Positions 7,192 through 16,243 of a DNA stretch of 28,457 bases are shown here, piece by piece. The stretch spans positions 1 through 28,457 of the forward strand of contig DASRBO010000031.1 in NCBI GenBank assembly GCA_035653595.1, read 5' to 3'. The DNA comes from DASRBO01 sp035653595 (lineage in GTDB: Bacteria > Actinomycetota > Acidimicrobiia > Acidimicrobiales > JAJPHE01). The notes under the pieces are model-generated. The model did not search any database and was not told where the DNA came from. It saw only the letters and a program-made list of their open reading frames with translations. The translations under genes and the position numbers were made by a program. The stretch's first letter is position 1. Every line of letters begins with the position of its first letter.

Positions 7192-8462
7192 CGTGTTCTC
7201 CTGTCGTTGGTCTGGGTGCCGACCTTGAGGTCGCGGAAAGCGACGTCGCGGTCCACCTGGGGCTCCTTGGGCAGCCCAAGCACCCGCTCGCCGATGATGT
7301 TGTGCTGTATCTCGTCCGAGCCTCCGGCAATGGAGGAGGCATGGGCGCGCAGTCCGACCTGCTGGTAGCGGCCCCCGTGCGGCGCGTCCTCGCCCAGCAG
7401 CATGCCGTGGGGGCCCTCGAGGCCCAGGGTGAGGTCGCGCACCGAGTGGGCCAGGCGGGAGGTCGCCAGCTTGGCGGTGGAGACCTCCGGCCCGGGCTTC
7501 TTGCCCGTCTGGGCGGCGGCTCTCGACCGCTCGAGGTTCAGCCGGTGCACCTCGCGGCTGGTGTAGTAGGCGGTCAGTGCCTGCCTGGCCACCGGGTCCT
7601 CGCCGCGGCCGAACTGCCGGGCCAGGTCGGCCACCGAGCGGAACGACACTGCCGATGCCATGCCCTCCTGGTCGCCGGCGGCCCGGCGGGCCCGCTCCTT
7701 GAGCTCTCCCACCGCAACGTCGAGCTGTCCTGCCTTCTCCCCCGGCATGCCGGCGGCCACGCCGGAACGGGCGCGGCCCCCGATGCCCTGGCGCTCGTAG
7801 GCCAGGGTGGCGACGGCGATCATCCAGCCGTTGTTGGGCGAGCTGATGACATTGGCATGGGGCACCACGGCGTCGGTGAAGAACACCTCGTTGAAACTGG
7901 CCCCGCCGTCCATCTGCTTGAGCGGACGGATCTCGATACCAGGCTGATCCACGTCGATGATGAAGTAGGTGATGCCCTTGTGCTTGGGCGCGTCCGGATC
8001 CGTCCGGGCCACCAGCATTCCGCGGTCGGCGGTACGGGCTCCGGAAGTCCAGACCTTCTGGCCGTTGACCACCCACACGTCACCGTCCCGAACGGCGCGG
8101 GTCTGCAGGCTGGCCAGGTCCGATCCGGCCCCAGGCTCGCTGAAGAACTGACACCAGGACTCGAGCCCGGCGGCCAGGCGGGGCACCCACTGCTGGCGCT
8201 GCTCGTCGGTCCCGTGGTCGAGGACGATGGGCGCCCCCATCATCTGGCCCAGGCCGCCCGGTGGCCCGATGGCCCCGACCTCGTCGAGAGCCTCGGCCAC
8301 CTGGCGGGCCTCACCAGGGGCGAGCCCCCGGCCTCCGAAGCCCCTGGGCCAGGTGGGGAAGGTCCAGCCGGCCTCGGCCAGGCGGCCCCACCACTGGCGC
8401 AGGGTCTGCTCCTCGTTCCAGTTGTCGGCCAACCACGACCGGACCTCTTCGGCGACCCCCAT
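7188..8462 (-). CDS. acyl-CoA dehydrogenase
   Basis: A 424-residue flavoenzyme of typical length that would oxidise an acyl-CoA to the trans-2-enoyl-CoA. Visible signatures are the N-terminal helical domain with WPRGFGGRGL, the middle-domain FSEPGAGSDLA (about 107-117), VNGQKVWTSGA, and the C-terminal GGSDEIQHNIIGERVLGLP. The residue that aligns with the catalytic Glu of medium-chain enzymes appears to be Gly in GGSDEIQ, so the base is probably elsewhere, as in several FadE subfamilies. ATG 8462 is preceded by a GGAGG-type ribosome site. It is coupled to the hotdog gene downstream, and lhr ends 51 bp upstream on the same strand, so weak read-through is possible. Confidence 0.92.
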   Translation of the reverse strand: MGVAEEVRSWLADNWNEEQTLRQWWGRLAEAGWTFPTWPRGFGGRGLAPGEARQVAEALDEVGAIGPPGGLGQMMGAPIVLDHGTDEQRQQWVPRLAAGLESWCQFFSEPGAGSDLASLQTRAVRDGDVWVVNGQKVWTSGARTADRGMLVARTDPDAPKHKGITYFIIDVDQPGIEIRPLKQMDGGASFNEVFFTDAVVPHANVISSPNNGWMIAVATLAYERQGIGGRARSGVAAGMPGEKAGQLDVAVGELKERARRAAGDQEGMASAVSFRSVADLARQFGRGEDPVARQALTAYYTSREVHRLNLERSRAAAQTGKKPGPEVSTAKLATSRLAHSVRDLTLGLEGPHGMLLGEDAPHGGRYQQVGLRAHASSIAGGSDEIQHNIIGERVLGLPKEPQVDRDVAFRDLKVGTQTNDRRTR

Positions 8463-8513
8463 CGGACCAGCCCCCCTCCAAGGGCCGGGCGGCTATGCCC
8501 GGCTTCCCCGGGG

Positions 8514-11500
8514 TCAGACGCTATCGGAGGCGGGCTCGGGCAGGCCGTCCACCAGCACCACCCGGTTGGTCCTCACCGCCGGCACCGTCTCGCCCGGCAC
8601 GATCGCCCCCACCAGGTTGAGGGGGTCGGTGGCGTTGATCACGACCCTCTCCCCCGACGGCGCCGTGCGCCGGATGCGGGCCAATGCGTCGGCGGCGGCA
8701 GGAAGGGCGTACTGCTCGCCGCTGAAGCCGGCCACGAAGCGGCCTCCCCGGATGAGCCCGCGGTCCTCCAGCCTCCGGAGGGCCCACTGGAGGTCGCGCC
8801 AGGGCAGGCGCACCGACTCCCGCAGGGCGAGGTCGCGGAACAGGACCCCCCACCTGTTGAGCAGCTGCTCGGCCACGGCCTCGGCCAGCTCGTCGCGGTC
8901 AACGTCGGTCGGGACGGGCGGCAGGGCCGACCACCGTCCGGCGGAGGTGACCGTGGGCACGGGCATCCGGGCCACCCGGGCGAAGCGGCGGGGCCGGGTA
9001 GCCGCTCGGCTGCCTCCGACCCGGGCCCGGATGGCGGCGAATCCGTCGCACATGATCAGGCCCCTCGCCACCCCGTCCCACAGGCCGCGCTCCACGTCGT
9101 CGGCCAGCCGGCGGGTGGCGGCCACCAGGTCGGTGGCGAAGCACGCGCCCCTCTCGTCGAGAGCGGCGAGTATCTCCGCCGTGGCCCCGACGCTGGGGCC
9201 GCCGGGGCTGCCCGACGGGCGGGCCGCCGCCAGCAGCCACGGCAGGTCGGAACGCAGCACCACCGCAATCGGCGTGGACTTGGACGGCGCCGCGCTGGCG
9301 GGGTCACCCTCGTCCCTCGGCCGGGGCACCAGCCGGAGCCAGGCGACCTCCCCGCTGTGGCACAGGCGGTCCAGCCAGGCCGGGTCGTAGTGGTGGAGGC
9401 GGCGCGCCAGCAGCTCGCGCTCCCAGGCCATGGCGGCCGCCTCGCAGCCTTGCAGCTGGCCCAGCACCTCCATGAGTCCCTCGTCGCCGCTCAGCTGGGA
9501 CCCGGGGGCGACGTGCTGCCAGCGCAACAGGAACCGCATCAGGTCCTGGATGGTCGCCGGCTCGACCGACTGCCGCCTCGAGCGCCTCGAGTAGGCGTGC
9601 ATACGGGCCAGCAGTCGCCTGGCCACCCACTCCGGGCCGTCGGCCCCCGGCCGGTAGCGACCCTCGAAGACCGAGCCCTGGTGCTGGAGGGCGGCCAGGC
9701 CGGATGCCACCCGCCCGGCCCCGATCCCAGTGGCCCGGCTGAGCTCGTCCACGGTGGTGACCCCGGTGAGCTCGAGGTGCCCCCGCAACAGCCGCTGCAT
9801 GGCCTCGTCCTCGCCGGCCAGGGCGGCGGCGGCCTGGGGCGCCAGCTCGGTCGCGCACCACAGCTCGGCCCCGTCGTGATGGACGATGCGGCCCCGGCCC
9901 CGCTCCTCGAGCTGGCCCCACAGCTCGGCCCACTCCGGCCGCGGCCGCAGGGCGAGCGTGGAGCACAGCAGGTCGTGCAGCTCGTCGGCGGTGGCCGGCT
10001 CCGGCCGCACCTCGTCATGGACCTGGTCGATGGCGGCCGGGTCGAGGGAGCCGATGGTCTCGAGGTCCACGGTCAGGCCCCGGCGCAGCTGCACGGCGTT
10101 GGTGCGCCGGTTCTGGAACTCCTCGTCGTCGAGGAAGGCGTAGGGACGGGCGGTGATGATCTCGTGGGCGAGGACAGAGGGCTCGGTGGTGTCGCGGCAG
10201 TGCACCCGGACCTCGCCCGACTCCATCGCCTCGACCAGCCTGGTGGCCCCCTCGATGTCGAGGGCCTCGTGCAGGGTGTCGAAGATCGTCTGGCGCACCA
10301 GCAGGTGGTCGGGGATCTCGATCGGTCCGACGATGTTGTCCTGACAGGCGGCCGCCATGGGGAACACGGCCGCCAGCAGGTCGTCGGACTCCATGCGCTG
10401 GATGGGCGGCGGGTTGCGCTTCCCGTTGCGGAAGCGGAGCACCATGAGGGACCGGTTGAGGTTCCAGCGCCAGCGGGCCTGGAACATCGGCGAGTCGAGG
10501 ACGGCGTGCTCGAGCGTGTCGGCCATCGTCCGGCTCGACAGGTAGCGGGGCACCTCCTCGAGAGCGAAGCTGTGGTGCAGGCCCAGCGACAGGACCACGG
10601 CGTCGTCGGTGGCCGCCGCCTGCAGCTCGAAGTTGAAGGCCCGGCAGAACTTCTTGCGCAGGGCCAGGCCCAGGCTGCGGTTGATCCGACCCCCGTAGGG
10701 CGAGTGCACCACCAGCTGCATGCCCCCGGTGTCGTCGAAGAAGCGCTCGATCACCACGTCCGCCTGGGTGGGCATCACCCCGAGGACGGCGCGGCCGGCG
10801 GCCAGGTAGTCGACCAGAAGGGCGGCGGGCTCGGCACCGATGCCGGCCGCCTCCATGAGCCATCGCCGGGCGCCGTCCGGGTCGCGGGCGACGAGGAACC
10901 CCTCGACCCCGGCCCGCAGGGCGGAGACCTCGGCCGACAGCTCGGCCGTCCGGGCCGGGGCCTCGCCGAGCCAGAACGGGACGGTCGGGGGCGTGTCGCC
11001 GGCGTCGCGCACCCGCACAACCCCGGGCTCGACCCGGCGGATCTGCCACGAGTGGGTCCCGAGGAGGAAGACGTCGCCGGCCATCGACTCGACCGCCCAG
11101 TCCTCGTTGACCGTGCCGACCAGCGTGTCGTCCGGCTCCGCCACCACCCGGTAGTCGCCCGTCTCCGGAATGGCGCCGCCGGAGGTGGCCGCGGCCAGCC
11201 TGGCCCCCGCCCGGGGCCGGAGCTCGCCGTTGACCGGGTCGTGGTGCAGGTAGGCGCCCCGCCGGCCGCGCCCGGTCTCGATGCCGTTCGACACCAGCTC
11301 GACGACCTCGTCGAAGCGTCGGCGGTCGAGCTGGCGATAGGGGTCGGCCCGGCGCACCAGGTCGAAGAGCTCGTCGGTCTTCCACTCCTGCGCCGCCACC
11401 TCGGCGACCACCTGCTGGGCGACGATGTCGAGCGGCTCGAACGGCGGGTGGATGGCGTCGAGGCGCCCCGCTCGCACCGCCATCATCAGGGCGGTGCACT

Positions 11501-12701
11501 CCACCAGCTCGTCGCGGGTGAGAGGGAACAGTCTCCCCTTGGGGGTGCCCGCCCGGCTGTGGTTGGAACGTCCCACCCGCTGGAGGAAGGTGGCGATGCT
11601 GCGGGGCGAACCGATCTGGCACACCAGCTCCACCGGGCCTATGTCGATGCCCAGCTCCAGCGAAGCCGTGGCCACCAGGGCCTTGAGGTCACCCGCCCGC
11701 AGTCGGGTCTCTACCCGGTGGCGGCGCTCCTTGGAGAGGCTGCCGTGGTGGGCGGCGACGACATCGTCGCCCAAGCGGTCGCCGAGCTGATGGGCCAAGC
11801 GCTCGGCCAGCCGCCTGGTGTTGACGAAGACCAGGGTGGTGCGGTGCTGCTGGACCATGGCGGCGATCCGGTCCAGCACATCTCCCATCTGCTCGGCCGA
11901 TGCGACCGCCTCGAGCTCCCCTTCGGGCAGCTCGAGGGCCAGGTCGAGGTGGCGCTGGTGGCCGGAGTCGACCACCTCGGGCAGGGGACGGGTGCCGACC
12001 AGCAGGCGGCCGACGGTCTCGATCGGGCGCTGGGTGGCCGACAGCCCCACCCGGACCAGAGGCTGGTCGCACACCGCCTGCAGCCGCTCGAGGCTGACGG
12101 CGAGGTGGGAGCCCCTTTTGTCGCGGGCCACGGCGTGGATCTCGTCGACGATGACGGTGTCGACCGTCCGCAGCGCCTGGCGGCCCCGGGGACTGGTGAG
12201 GAGCAGGTAGAGCGACTCCGGGGTGGTGACGACGAAGCTCGGCGGACGCCGGACCATGAGCGAGCGCTGGGCACTCGAGGTGTCGCCGGTACGCACGGCC
12301 ACCGTTATCGGGGCCGGCTCGAAGCCCAGCTCCTGGGCCACCGCGGCGATCTCCTCGAGGGGCCGCTCGAGGTTCTCCCCGATGTCGACCGCCAGGGCCT
12401 TGAGGGGCGAGACGTAGACGACCTTGGCCCGGGCCTCGATCGACTCTCCGGCGGCATGGGCCCGGTAGAGGGAGTCGATGGCGACCAGGAAGCCGGCCAG
12501 CGTCTTGCCCGACCCGGTGGGGGCGGCAATCAGGGTGTCCCGTCCGGCCCTGATCAGCGGCCAGCCCTCGACCTGGGGCGGGGTCGGACCATCGGGGAAG
12601 CGCCGGAGGAACCACTCGGCCACCGCCGGGTGGAACCCCTCGAGGCCGGGGGGCACCTCGGAGGTCCGGGGAGGCTCCCACCCGATCGACAGCTGGGCCA
12701 T
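8514..12701 (-). CDS. lhr: full-length Lhr ATP-dependent helicase
   Basis: A 1395-residue superfamily 2 helicase. Walker A is APTGSGKT (about 60-67), followed by YVSPLKALAVD, TTPESLYLLL, the DEIH box (VDEIHAVA), GLSATQRP, TLVFVNTRRLAERLA, TASLELGIDIG and QRVGRSNH. These are the helicase motifs of the Lhr family, then the Lhr winged-helix/beta-barrel core and a long C-terminal extension. Total length is near the usual 1500 for full-length bacterial Lhr and much longer than Lhr-Core. In mycobacteria Lhr is a 3'-5' translocase unwinding RNA:DNA hybrids and is linked to DNA damage responses. I prefer ATG 12701 to ATG 12710 because a TAGCAT box ends 7 nt before it. A 1891-codon antisense open frame lies opposite and is an artefact. 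Confidence 0.96.
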   Translation of the reverse strand: MAQLSIGWEPPRTSEVPPGLEGFHPAVAEWFLRRFPDGPTPPQVEGWPLIRAGRDTLIAAPTGSGKTLAGFLVAIDSLYRAHAAGESIEARAKVVYVSPLKALAVDIGENLERPLEEIAAVAQELGFEPAPITVAVRTGDTSSAQRSLMVRRPPSFVVTTPESLYLLLTSPRGRQALRTVDTVIVDEIHAVARDKRGSHLAVSLERLQAVCDQPLVRVGLSATQRPIETVGRLLVGTRPLPEVVDSGHQRHLDLALELPEGELEAVASAEQMGDVLDRIAAMVQQHRTTLVFVNTRRLAERLAHQLGDRLGDDVVAAHHGSLSKERRHRVETRLRAGDLKALVATASLELGIDIGPVELVCQIGSPRSIATFLQRVGRSNHSRAGTPKGRLFPLTRDELVECTALMMAVRAGRLDAIHPPFEPLDIVAQQVVAEVAAQEWKTDELFDLVRRADPYRQLDRRRFDEVVELVSNGIETGRGRRGAYLHHDPVNGELRPRAGARLAAATSGGAIPETGDYRVVAEPDDTLVGTVNEDWAVESMAGDVFLLGTHSWQIRRVEPGVVRVRDAGDTPPTVPFWLGEAPARTAELSAEVSALRAGVEGFLVARDPDGARRWLMEAAGIGAEPAALLVDYLAAGRAVLGVMPTQADVVIERFFDDTGGMQLVVHSPYGGRINRSLGLALRKKFCRAFNFELQAAATDDAVVLSLGLHHSFALEEVPRYLSSRTMADTLEHAVLDSPMFQARWRWNLNRSLMVLRFRNGKRNPPPIQRMESDDLLAAVFPMAAACQDNIVGPIEIPDHLLVRQTIFDTLHEALDIEGATRLVEAMESGEVRVHCRDTTEPSVLAHEIITARPYAFLDDEEFQNRRTNAVQLRRGLTVDLETIGSLDPAAIDQVHDEVRPEPATADELHDLLCSTLALRPRPEWAELWGQLEERGRGRIVHHDGAELWCATELAPQAAAALAGEDEAMQRLLRGHLELTGVTTVDELSRATGIGAGRVASGLAALQHQGSVFEGRYRPGADGPEWVARRLLARMHAYSRRSRRQSVEPATIQDLMRFLLRWQHVAPGSQLSGDEGLMEVLGQLQGCEAAAMAWERELLARRLHHYDPAWLDRLCHSGEVAWLRLVPRPRDEGDPASAAPSKSTPIAVVLRSDLPWLLAAARPSGSPGGPSVGATAEILAALDERGACFATDLVAATRRLADDVERGLWDGVARGLIMCDGFAAIRARVGGSRAATRPRRFARVARMPVPTVTSAGRWSALPPVPTDVDRDELAEAVAEQLLNRWGVLFRDLALRESVRLPWRDLQWALRRLEDRGLIRGGRFVAGFSGEQYALPAAADALARIRRTAPSGERVVINATDPLNLVGAIVPGETVPAVRTNRVVLVDGLPEPASDSV

Positions 12702-12708
12702 CCTGACC

Positions 12709-12714
12709 ATGCTA
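12709..12714 (-). promoter_or_regulatory. candidate -10 box for leaderless lhr
   Basis: The minus strand reads TAGCAT, then 7 nt, then ATG 12701. The box overlaps the alternative ATG at 12710, which would therefore lie upstream of the transcript. No clear -35 is visible. Confidence 0.45.
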
Positions 12715-12743
12715 GGCCCGAACAGGCGTTTGGGGGAACCCGT

Positions 12744-13325
12744 TTACCCCGCCCCGGTGGCGGGTCGGCCGGCCGAGTCGAGCCGGCTCAGGTAGGCCTG
12801 GCCCCGGGGCGACAGGCGGTAACCGACCTTGAGGCTTTCGGTCAGGCCCAGCGCCTTCAGGCGGCGCACCCGCTGCTTGAAGGGGAACCTATCCATCCCG
12901 ACCGCCGGGGCCAATTCGGTGCTGACGACCCCGGGCCGCTCGGCGATCAGGCGGAGAACGGGGACGGCCCAGGGTGAGCGGGCCAGGGCCCGGCCGATCT
13001 CCGCCAGGTCGGTCTCATCCAGCCGGCTGCGGTCCCGCAGCTCGATGCGCGGATCCTCGCCGAGGCGGTGGAAGCGGATGCGGTACAGCTCCCCCTCGGG
13101 CCGCAGGCTGGCCAGGATCTCGTCGCTGCCCTCGTAGCCGGCGGCTCTGGCCTGGATGTCGGTTATCTCCTCGATGCCGATGGGGGCGACCTCGTCTATG
13201 GCGAGCAGGCCCACCGGGCTGTGGAGGGTGCCGCCGGTCCTGACGCTGGGCCGCTTCCACCGGCGGAACGCCACCGTCACCGATCCGTCGGCGAGCTTCG
13301 GCCACAAATGGCGCGGGAACAACAC
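12744..13325 (-). CDS. ASCH domain protein with C-terminal winged-helix segment
   Basis: A 193-residue protein starting with GTG (a TTG follows directly). The N-terminal half (LWPKLADGSVTVAFRRWKRP, GGTLHSPVGLLAID, LYRIRFHRLG) matches ASCH domains, PUA-like beta barrels thought to bind RNA or modified nucleotides. The C-terminal part (AVPVLRLIAERPGVVSTELA, then FKQRVRRLKALGLTESL and VGYRLSPRGQAYL) reads as a winged helix-turn-helix. The architecture recurs, as I recall, in other actinobacteria, but the function is unknown. It lies upstream of lhr on the same strand with a 42-bp gap, so co-expression is possible, although lhr has its own candidate -10 box in the gap. It diverges from the tetR gene. 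Confidence 0.8.
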   Translation of the reverse strand: MLFPRHLWPKLADGSVTVAFRRWKRPSVRTGGTLHSPVGLLAIDEVAPIGIEEITDIQARAAGYEGSDEILASLRPEGELYRIRFHRLGEDPRIELRDRSRLDETDLAEIGRALARSPWAVPVLRLIAERPGVVSTELAPAVGMDRFPFKQRVRRLKALGLTESLKVGYRLSPRGQAYLSRLDSAGRPATGAG

Positions 13326-13477
13326 CAGCAGATTCTCTCATTGCGCCCGAAGAGTGATCGGCTACGCCGAGTTTCGGACTTCTGGGGGATTTAGTCCCAC
13401 ACATCGGGGTCTTACGGCGTGTTATACCGACCGCGGTTCCAGCCACCCTCTCTTGGACGAGTGAACGGGGTTCCCCG

Positions 13478-14044
13478 ATGGGGCGCAGCCGCGACGAGCG
13501 AATCGATGACGCGATCCTGGCGGCGGGACACGATCTCGTGTCGGAGACCGGCTACACGCAATTCAGCGTGGAGGCCCTCTGCGGACGCGTGGGCATCGCC
13601 AAGACCACCCTCTACAAGCGCTGGCCCGCCCGCCGGGCCCTGCTCAGCGCCATCCTGACCCGCTACCTGGCGGGGCAGACGACGGACGGGCTCCCTGACG
13701 GCGCCAGCGTCCGCGCCCGGCTGGTGGCGGCGGTGGAGGAAGAGATCTCCCTGGCCACCGGGGCCCCCGGCCGGGCGGTGGCCCTGGCCGTCCTCGAGGC
13801 CATCGACGCCGGCGGCCTTCCCGCCGAGCAGCTGCGGACGGCGCTGTCGGCCCGCCGCCTGAGGCTGCTAGGCGTTCTGAGCAGGGCGGTGGAGACCGGC
13901 GAGCTGCCGGTGTCCACCGATCCTGAGGTGGTCGTGGACCTGGTCTTCGGGGCGGTGTGGGGCGGTCTGGTGTCCGGCGTCCCACTGACTCCTGGGGACG
14001 CGGCCCGCCTGGTCGACGGCGCCCTGGCCCACCTGCCTGGCTGA
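13478..14044 (+). CDS. TetR family transcriptional regulator
   Basis: A 188-residue protein. The N-terminal helix-turn-helix domain (DDAILAAGHDLVSETGYTQF, then VEALCGRVGIAKTTLYKRWP, about residues 10-50) is clearly of the TetR family. The C-terminal all-helical ligand domain ends with VDLVFGAVWGGLVSG. The ligand is unknown. The 152-bp gap to the divergent ASCH gene should hold its promoter and operator; a GTGTTATAC stretch near 13417 could be part of a -10 region, but I see no clear dyad except CGGGGTTCCCCG right before the start codon. It lies 42 bp upstream of an oxidoreductase gene it may control. Confidence 0.93.
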   Translation: MGRSRDERIDDAILAAGHDLVSETGYTQFSVEALCGRVGIAKTTLYKRWPARRALLSAILTRYLAGQTTDGLPDGASVRARLVAAVEEEISLATGAPGRAVALAVLEAIDAGGLPAEQLRTALSARRLRLLGVLSRAVETGELPVSTDPEVVVDLVFGAVWGGLVSGVPLTPGDAARLVDGALAHLPG

Positions 14045-14086
14045 GGGGGCGGGCCGGTCCGGCCCCGGAGGCGGCATGCTCTGGGG

Positions 14087-15016
14087 ATGCGCGCCGCCGT
14101 GGTGCCCGCCAACGGGCCCGCCGACATCGTCGAGATCCGTCCCGACTGGCCCGACCCCGGACCGCCCGGCGCGGGTGAGGTCCTCATCGAGGTGGCGGCG
14201 GCCGCGCTCAACCCCAGCGACGTCAAGATCCGGGCCGGGGGCCGGGCACCCCAGGCTCCCCACTTCCCCTACGTGGCCGGCCGAGAGGCGGCCGGGCGGA
14301 TCCTCCACGCCGGGCCCGGCGCGGAGGGCTTCGCTCGGGACGAGGCGGTCTTCGCCTTCTTCGGGTGGAACGCCCGGCCCGGCGGCCACGCCGAGCGGCT
14401 GGTCGTGGCGGCCTCGATGGTCGCCCGCCGACCGGTGGGCACCCCGGTGGCGACGGCGGCGGCGGTGCCCCTGGCCGGGCTCACCGCCTGGCAGGCGCTG
14501 AGGGCCCTCGACATCCCCCCGGGCGAACGGGTGGTGGTGACCTCCGGCTCCGGCGGGGTGGGCCACTTCGCCGTGCAGCTGGCGGCCCACCGGGGCCTCG
14601 AGGTGGTCGCGACCACCGGCCCGGCCAATGCGGACTTCGTCCGGGGCCTGGGGGCCAACCAGGTGCTCGACTACCACGACCCGGCGACGGCCGGCGCGCT
14701 CAGAGGGACCCGCTTCCTCCTCGACTCGGTCGGGCCCGCCAACATCGCCTCCTACCAGCCGGGCATGGCCGAGGGGGGTCGCATCGCCGCCGTGGCCGGT
14801 CTGCCGTCCGAGCTCCGGGCCGACCTGACCGCCACCGCCATACGGTGCCAGCCCAGCGGCGAGGACCTGAGCGAGCTGGCCGCCCTGCTGGCCTCGGGCG
14901 CCCTCACACCCACCGTGCAGGAGGTCTTCCCGCTCGAGCGCGTTTCCGACGCCCACCGCCTGCTCGAGGGCGGTCACGTGCGCGGCAAGCTGGTGATATC
15001 TCTGACCGGCAGCTGA
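14087..15016 (+). CDS. NADP-dependent quinone oxidoreductase/alcohol dehydrogenase-like protein (MDR family)
   Basis: A 309-residue zinc-independent medium-chain reductase. The N-terminal GroES-like domain shows LIEVAAAALNPSDVKIRAGG and FPYVAGREAAG. The Rossmann domain has PPGERVVVTSGSGGVGHFAVQLAA (given here as ERVVVTSGSGG and VGHFAVQLAA), FVRGLGANQVLDY and, at the end, LEGGHVRGKLVISL. The cysteine and histidine zinc ligands of alcohol dehydrogenases are absent, as in QOR proteins. It probably reduces a quinone or an enone with NADPH. It is on the same strand as tetR, 42 bp after its stop, and may be its target. ATG 14087 was chosen from the conserved start MRAAVV; a CATGCT box ends 6 nt upstream. 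Confidence 0.9.
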   Translation: MRAAVVPANGPADIVEIRPDWPDPGPPGAGEVLIEVAAAALNPSDVKIRAGGRAPQAPHFPYVAGREAAGRILHAGPGAEGFARDEAVFAFFGWNARPGGHAERLVVAASMVARRPVGTPVATAAAVPLAGLTAWQALRALDIPPGERVVVTSGSGGVGHFAVQLAAHRGLEVVATTGPANADFVRGLGANQVLDYHDPATAGALRGTRFLLDSVGPANIASYQPGMAEGGRIAAVAGLPSELRADLTATAIRCQPSGEDLSELAALLASGALTPTVQEVFPLERVSDAHRLLEGGHVRGKLVISLTGS

Positions 15017-15022
15017 TCTCGC

Positions 15023-15075
15023 CGCGCCGCTGCGTGGCGGTGGACTCCGCGCCGCTGCATGGCGGTCGACGACTC
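15023..15075 (+). repeat. two-copy imperfect tandem repeat
   Basis: The unit CGCGCCGCTGCGTGGCGG... at 15023-15047 recurs at 15048-15075 with one substitution in the first 18 bases and a small (3-nt) insertion near its end. It lies in the 204-bp gap between the oxidoreductase gene and flp. No function is evident. Confidence 0.6.
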
Positions 15076-15101
15076 CGCGTCACCGATGTGCGTGGGTGCA
15101 G

Positions 15102-15121
15102 AATGGTTCGCTCGACCCATC
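15102..15121. promoter_or_regulatory. putative tad operator, copy A (before flp)
   Basis: AATGGTTCGCTCGACCCATC matches 16 of 20 positions of copy C and 15 of 20 of copy B. It lies 99 bp before the flp ATG in a non-coding gap. The element is an imperfect dyad. No convincing -35/-10 pair is visible next to it. Confidence 0.55.
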
Positions 15122-15220
15122 GGCTTGTGCATCTCGACGCCCGAGAATCCTCTTACCGGTTCGCCAATCCCCGGGGACCGGCGCTCCAGATCGAGCGCGA
15201 AGAAGAAAACGGAGTCGATG

Positions 15221-15448
15221 ATGACCAACCTGACCGTAGCGTTCCTGACCCACCTGCAGGCCGTCGGCGGCCGGATCTCGCGGCGTTTCCGCGGCGGCGA
15301 CGCCGGTGCCGCCCTGGTCGAATACGCCCTCCTGGTGGCGCTCATCGCTGCCGCCTGCATCGCCATCCTGACCGTCCTGGGTGTGAACATCGGCAGCCTG
15401 TTCACCTCGGTCAGCAGCAACGTGAGCAAGGCGACGCCCGCTGGTTGA
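15221..15448 (+). CDS. flp: Flp-type (type IVb) pilin
   Basis: A 75-residue prepilin. A basic, fairly long leader (29 residues) ends GGDAG, and processing by a prepilin peptidase after Gly29 would give a 46-residue mature pilin starting AALVEYALLVALIAAACIA, with the Glu5-Tyr6 pair that marks Flp pilins, a single hydrophobic helix and a short C-terminal tail. It would be the main subunit of the Tad/Flp pilus built by the genes at 16-25 kb. ATG 15221 has GGAG 6 nt upstream; the ATG just before it (15218) is too close. No prepilin peptidase (TadV/CpaA) gene is in the window. The gene is monocistronic, ending in a strong hairpin. Confidence 0.93.
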   Translation: MTNLTVAFLTHLQAVGGRISRRFRGGDAGAALVEYALLVALIAAACIAILTVLGVNIGSLFTSVSSNVSKATPAG

Positions 15449-15469
15449 TCCGACCAGCAGCCAACCTCA

Positions 15470-15504
15470 AGAGGCGGTGACCGGATGCTCCGGTCACCGC
15501 CTCT
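15470..15504. terminator. strong hairpin terminator after flp
   Basis: A perfect 15-bp stem (15470-15484 with 15490-15504, core GAGGCGGTGACCGG) closes a 5-nt loop, 21 bp after the flp stop. No U-tract follows. It lies between flp and the convergent response regulator gene and may work in both directions. The next 115 bp to the regulator stop hold nothing I recognise. Confidence 0.75.
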
Positions 15505-15619
15505 CCGCGTCGGCCGACGGCGGCGGCGTCGACGCTCGCCAGCGACTTCGAGTCACTGCCTGTGGCACCCGGTGACGTCTCGAGCTTGGTTCGGTGACAC
15601 CCCGCCGGCGACCGGTCGG

Positions 15620-16243
15620 TCAGTCGATGCTGACCAGACCGATCTTGATGGCCCGGAGCACCGCCTGGGTGCGGTCGCGGGCGTCCAGCTTCTGATAGAT
15701 CGAGGCCAGATGGTTCTTCACCGTCTTCTGGCTGATGTACATCGCCTTGGCGATCTCCGCCGTCCCGGCGCCGCGGGCCAGCAGTCGCAGCACCTCGAGC
15801 TCGCGCCCGCTGACCGACAGCTCGCCCTTCCAGCTGCGCCCCGCGCTGGACCGGGAGGCGCCGCTCGCCACTTCCCCCGCTATCGCCTCGTGTAGCGCCT
15901 CCACCAGCTCGTCGGTGGAGCACTCCTTGTTCAGGTAGCCGCAGGCCCCGGCCGCCCTCGCTTCGGAGGCTAGGGCCTCGTCGTCGTGCATGGTCAGCAC
16001 CACCACCGGCAGATCGGGGTGGCGGGCATGGATCGTGCGCAGGGCGCTGATCCCGTCCATGACCGGCATGGACACGTCGATCAGGGCGAGGTCGGGGCGG
16101 AGCTCCTCGACCCTGGCGACGGCCGACCGGCCGTCGCCAGCCTCGCCCACCACGTCGAAGCCGTGACCGGCCAGGCAGCGCGACAGGCCGTCGCGCAGGA
16201 AGGCATGGTCGTCGGCGATCACGACCCGGACCGGGTCAGTCAT
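15620..16243 (-). CDS. NarL/FixJ-type response regulator in the tad operon
   Basis: A 207-residue two-domain regulator. The receiver domain has VVIADDHAFLRDGL (acidic pair), the phospho-acceptor Asp in LALIDVSMPVMDG, VVVLTMHDDEA and the lysine in GYLNKE. The C-terminal LuxR-type helix-turn-helix reads LSVSGRELEVLRLLARGAGT, AEIAKAMYISQKTVKNHLAS and IYQKLDARDRTQAVLRA. All phosphorylation residues look intact. ATG 16243 overlaps the kinase stop as ATGA; ATG 16252 is an alternative. It is the last gene of the cpaB-tadZABC-kinase operon, so it probably controls pilus genes, perhaps through the 20-bp dyads at 15102, 23245 and 23319 (inference). Confidence 0.93.
   Translation of the reverse strand: MTDPVRVVIADDHAFLRDGLSRCLAGHGFDVVGEAGDGRSAVARVEELRPDLALIDVSMPVMDGISALRTIHARHPDLPVVVLTMHDDEALASEARAAGACGYLNKECSTDELVEALHEAIAGEVASGASRSSAGRSWKGELSVSGRELEVLRLLARGAGTAEIAKAMYISQKTVKNHLASIYQKLDARDRTQAVLRAIKIGLVSID

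Noticed and set aside
7302..12977. Uninterrupted 1891-codon open frame on the + strand
   Set aside because: It lies opposite lhr and the acyl-CoA dehydrogenase, which have clear motifs. Its translation is low-complexity (G, R, P, H, Q-rich) without domains; such antisense frames are expected in DNA of this GC content.
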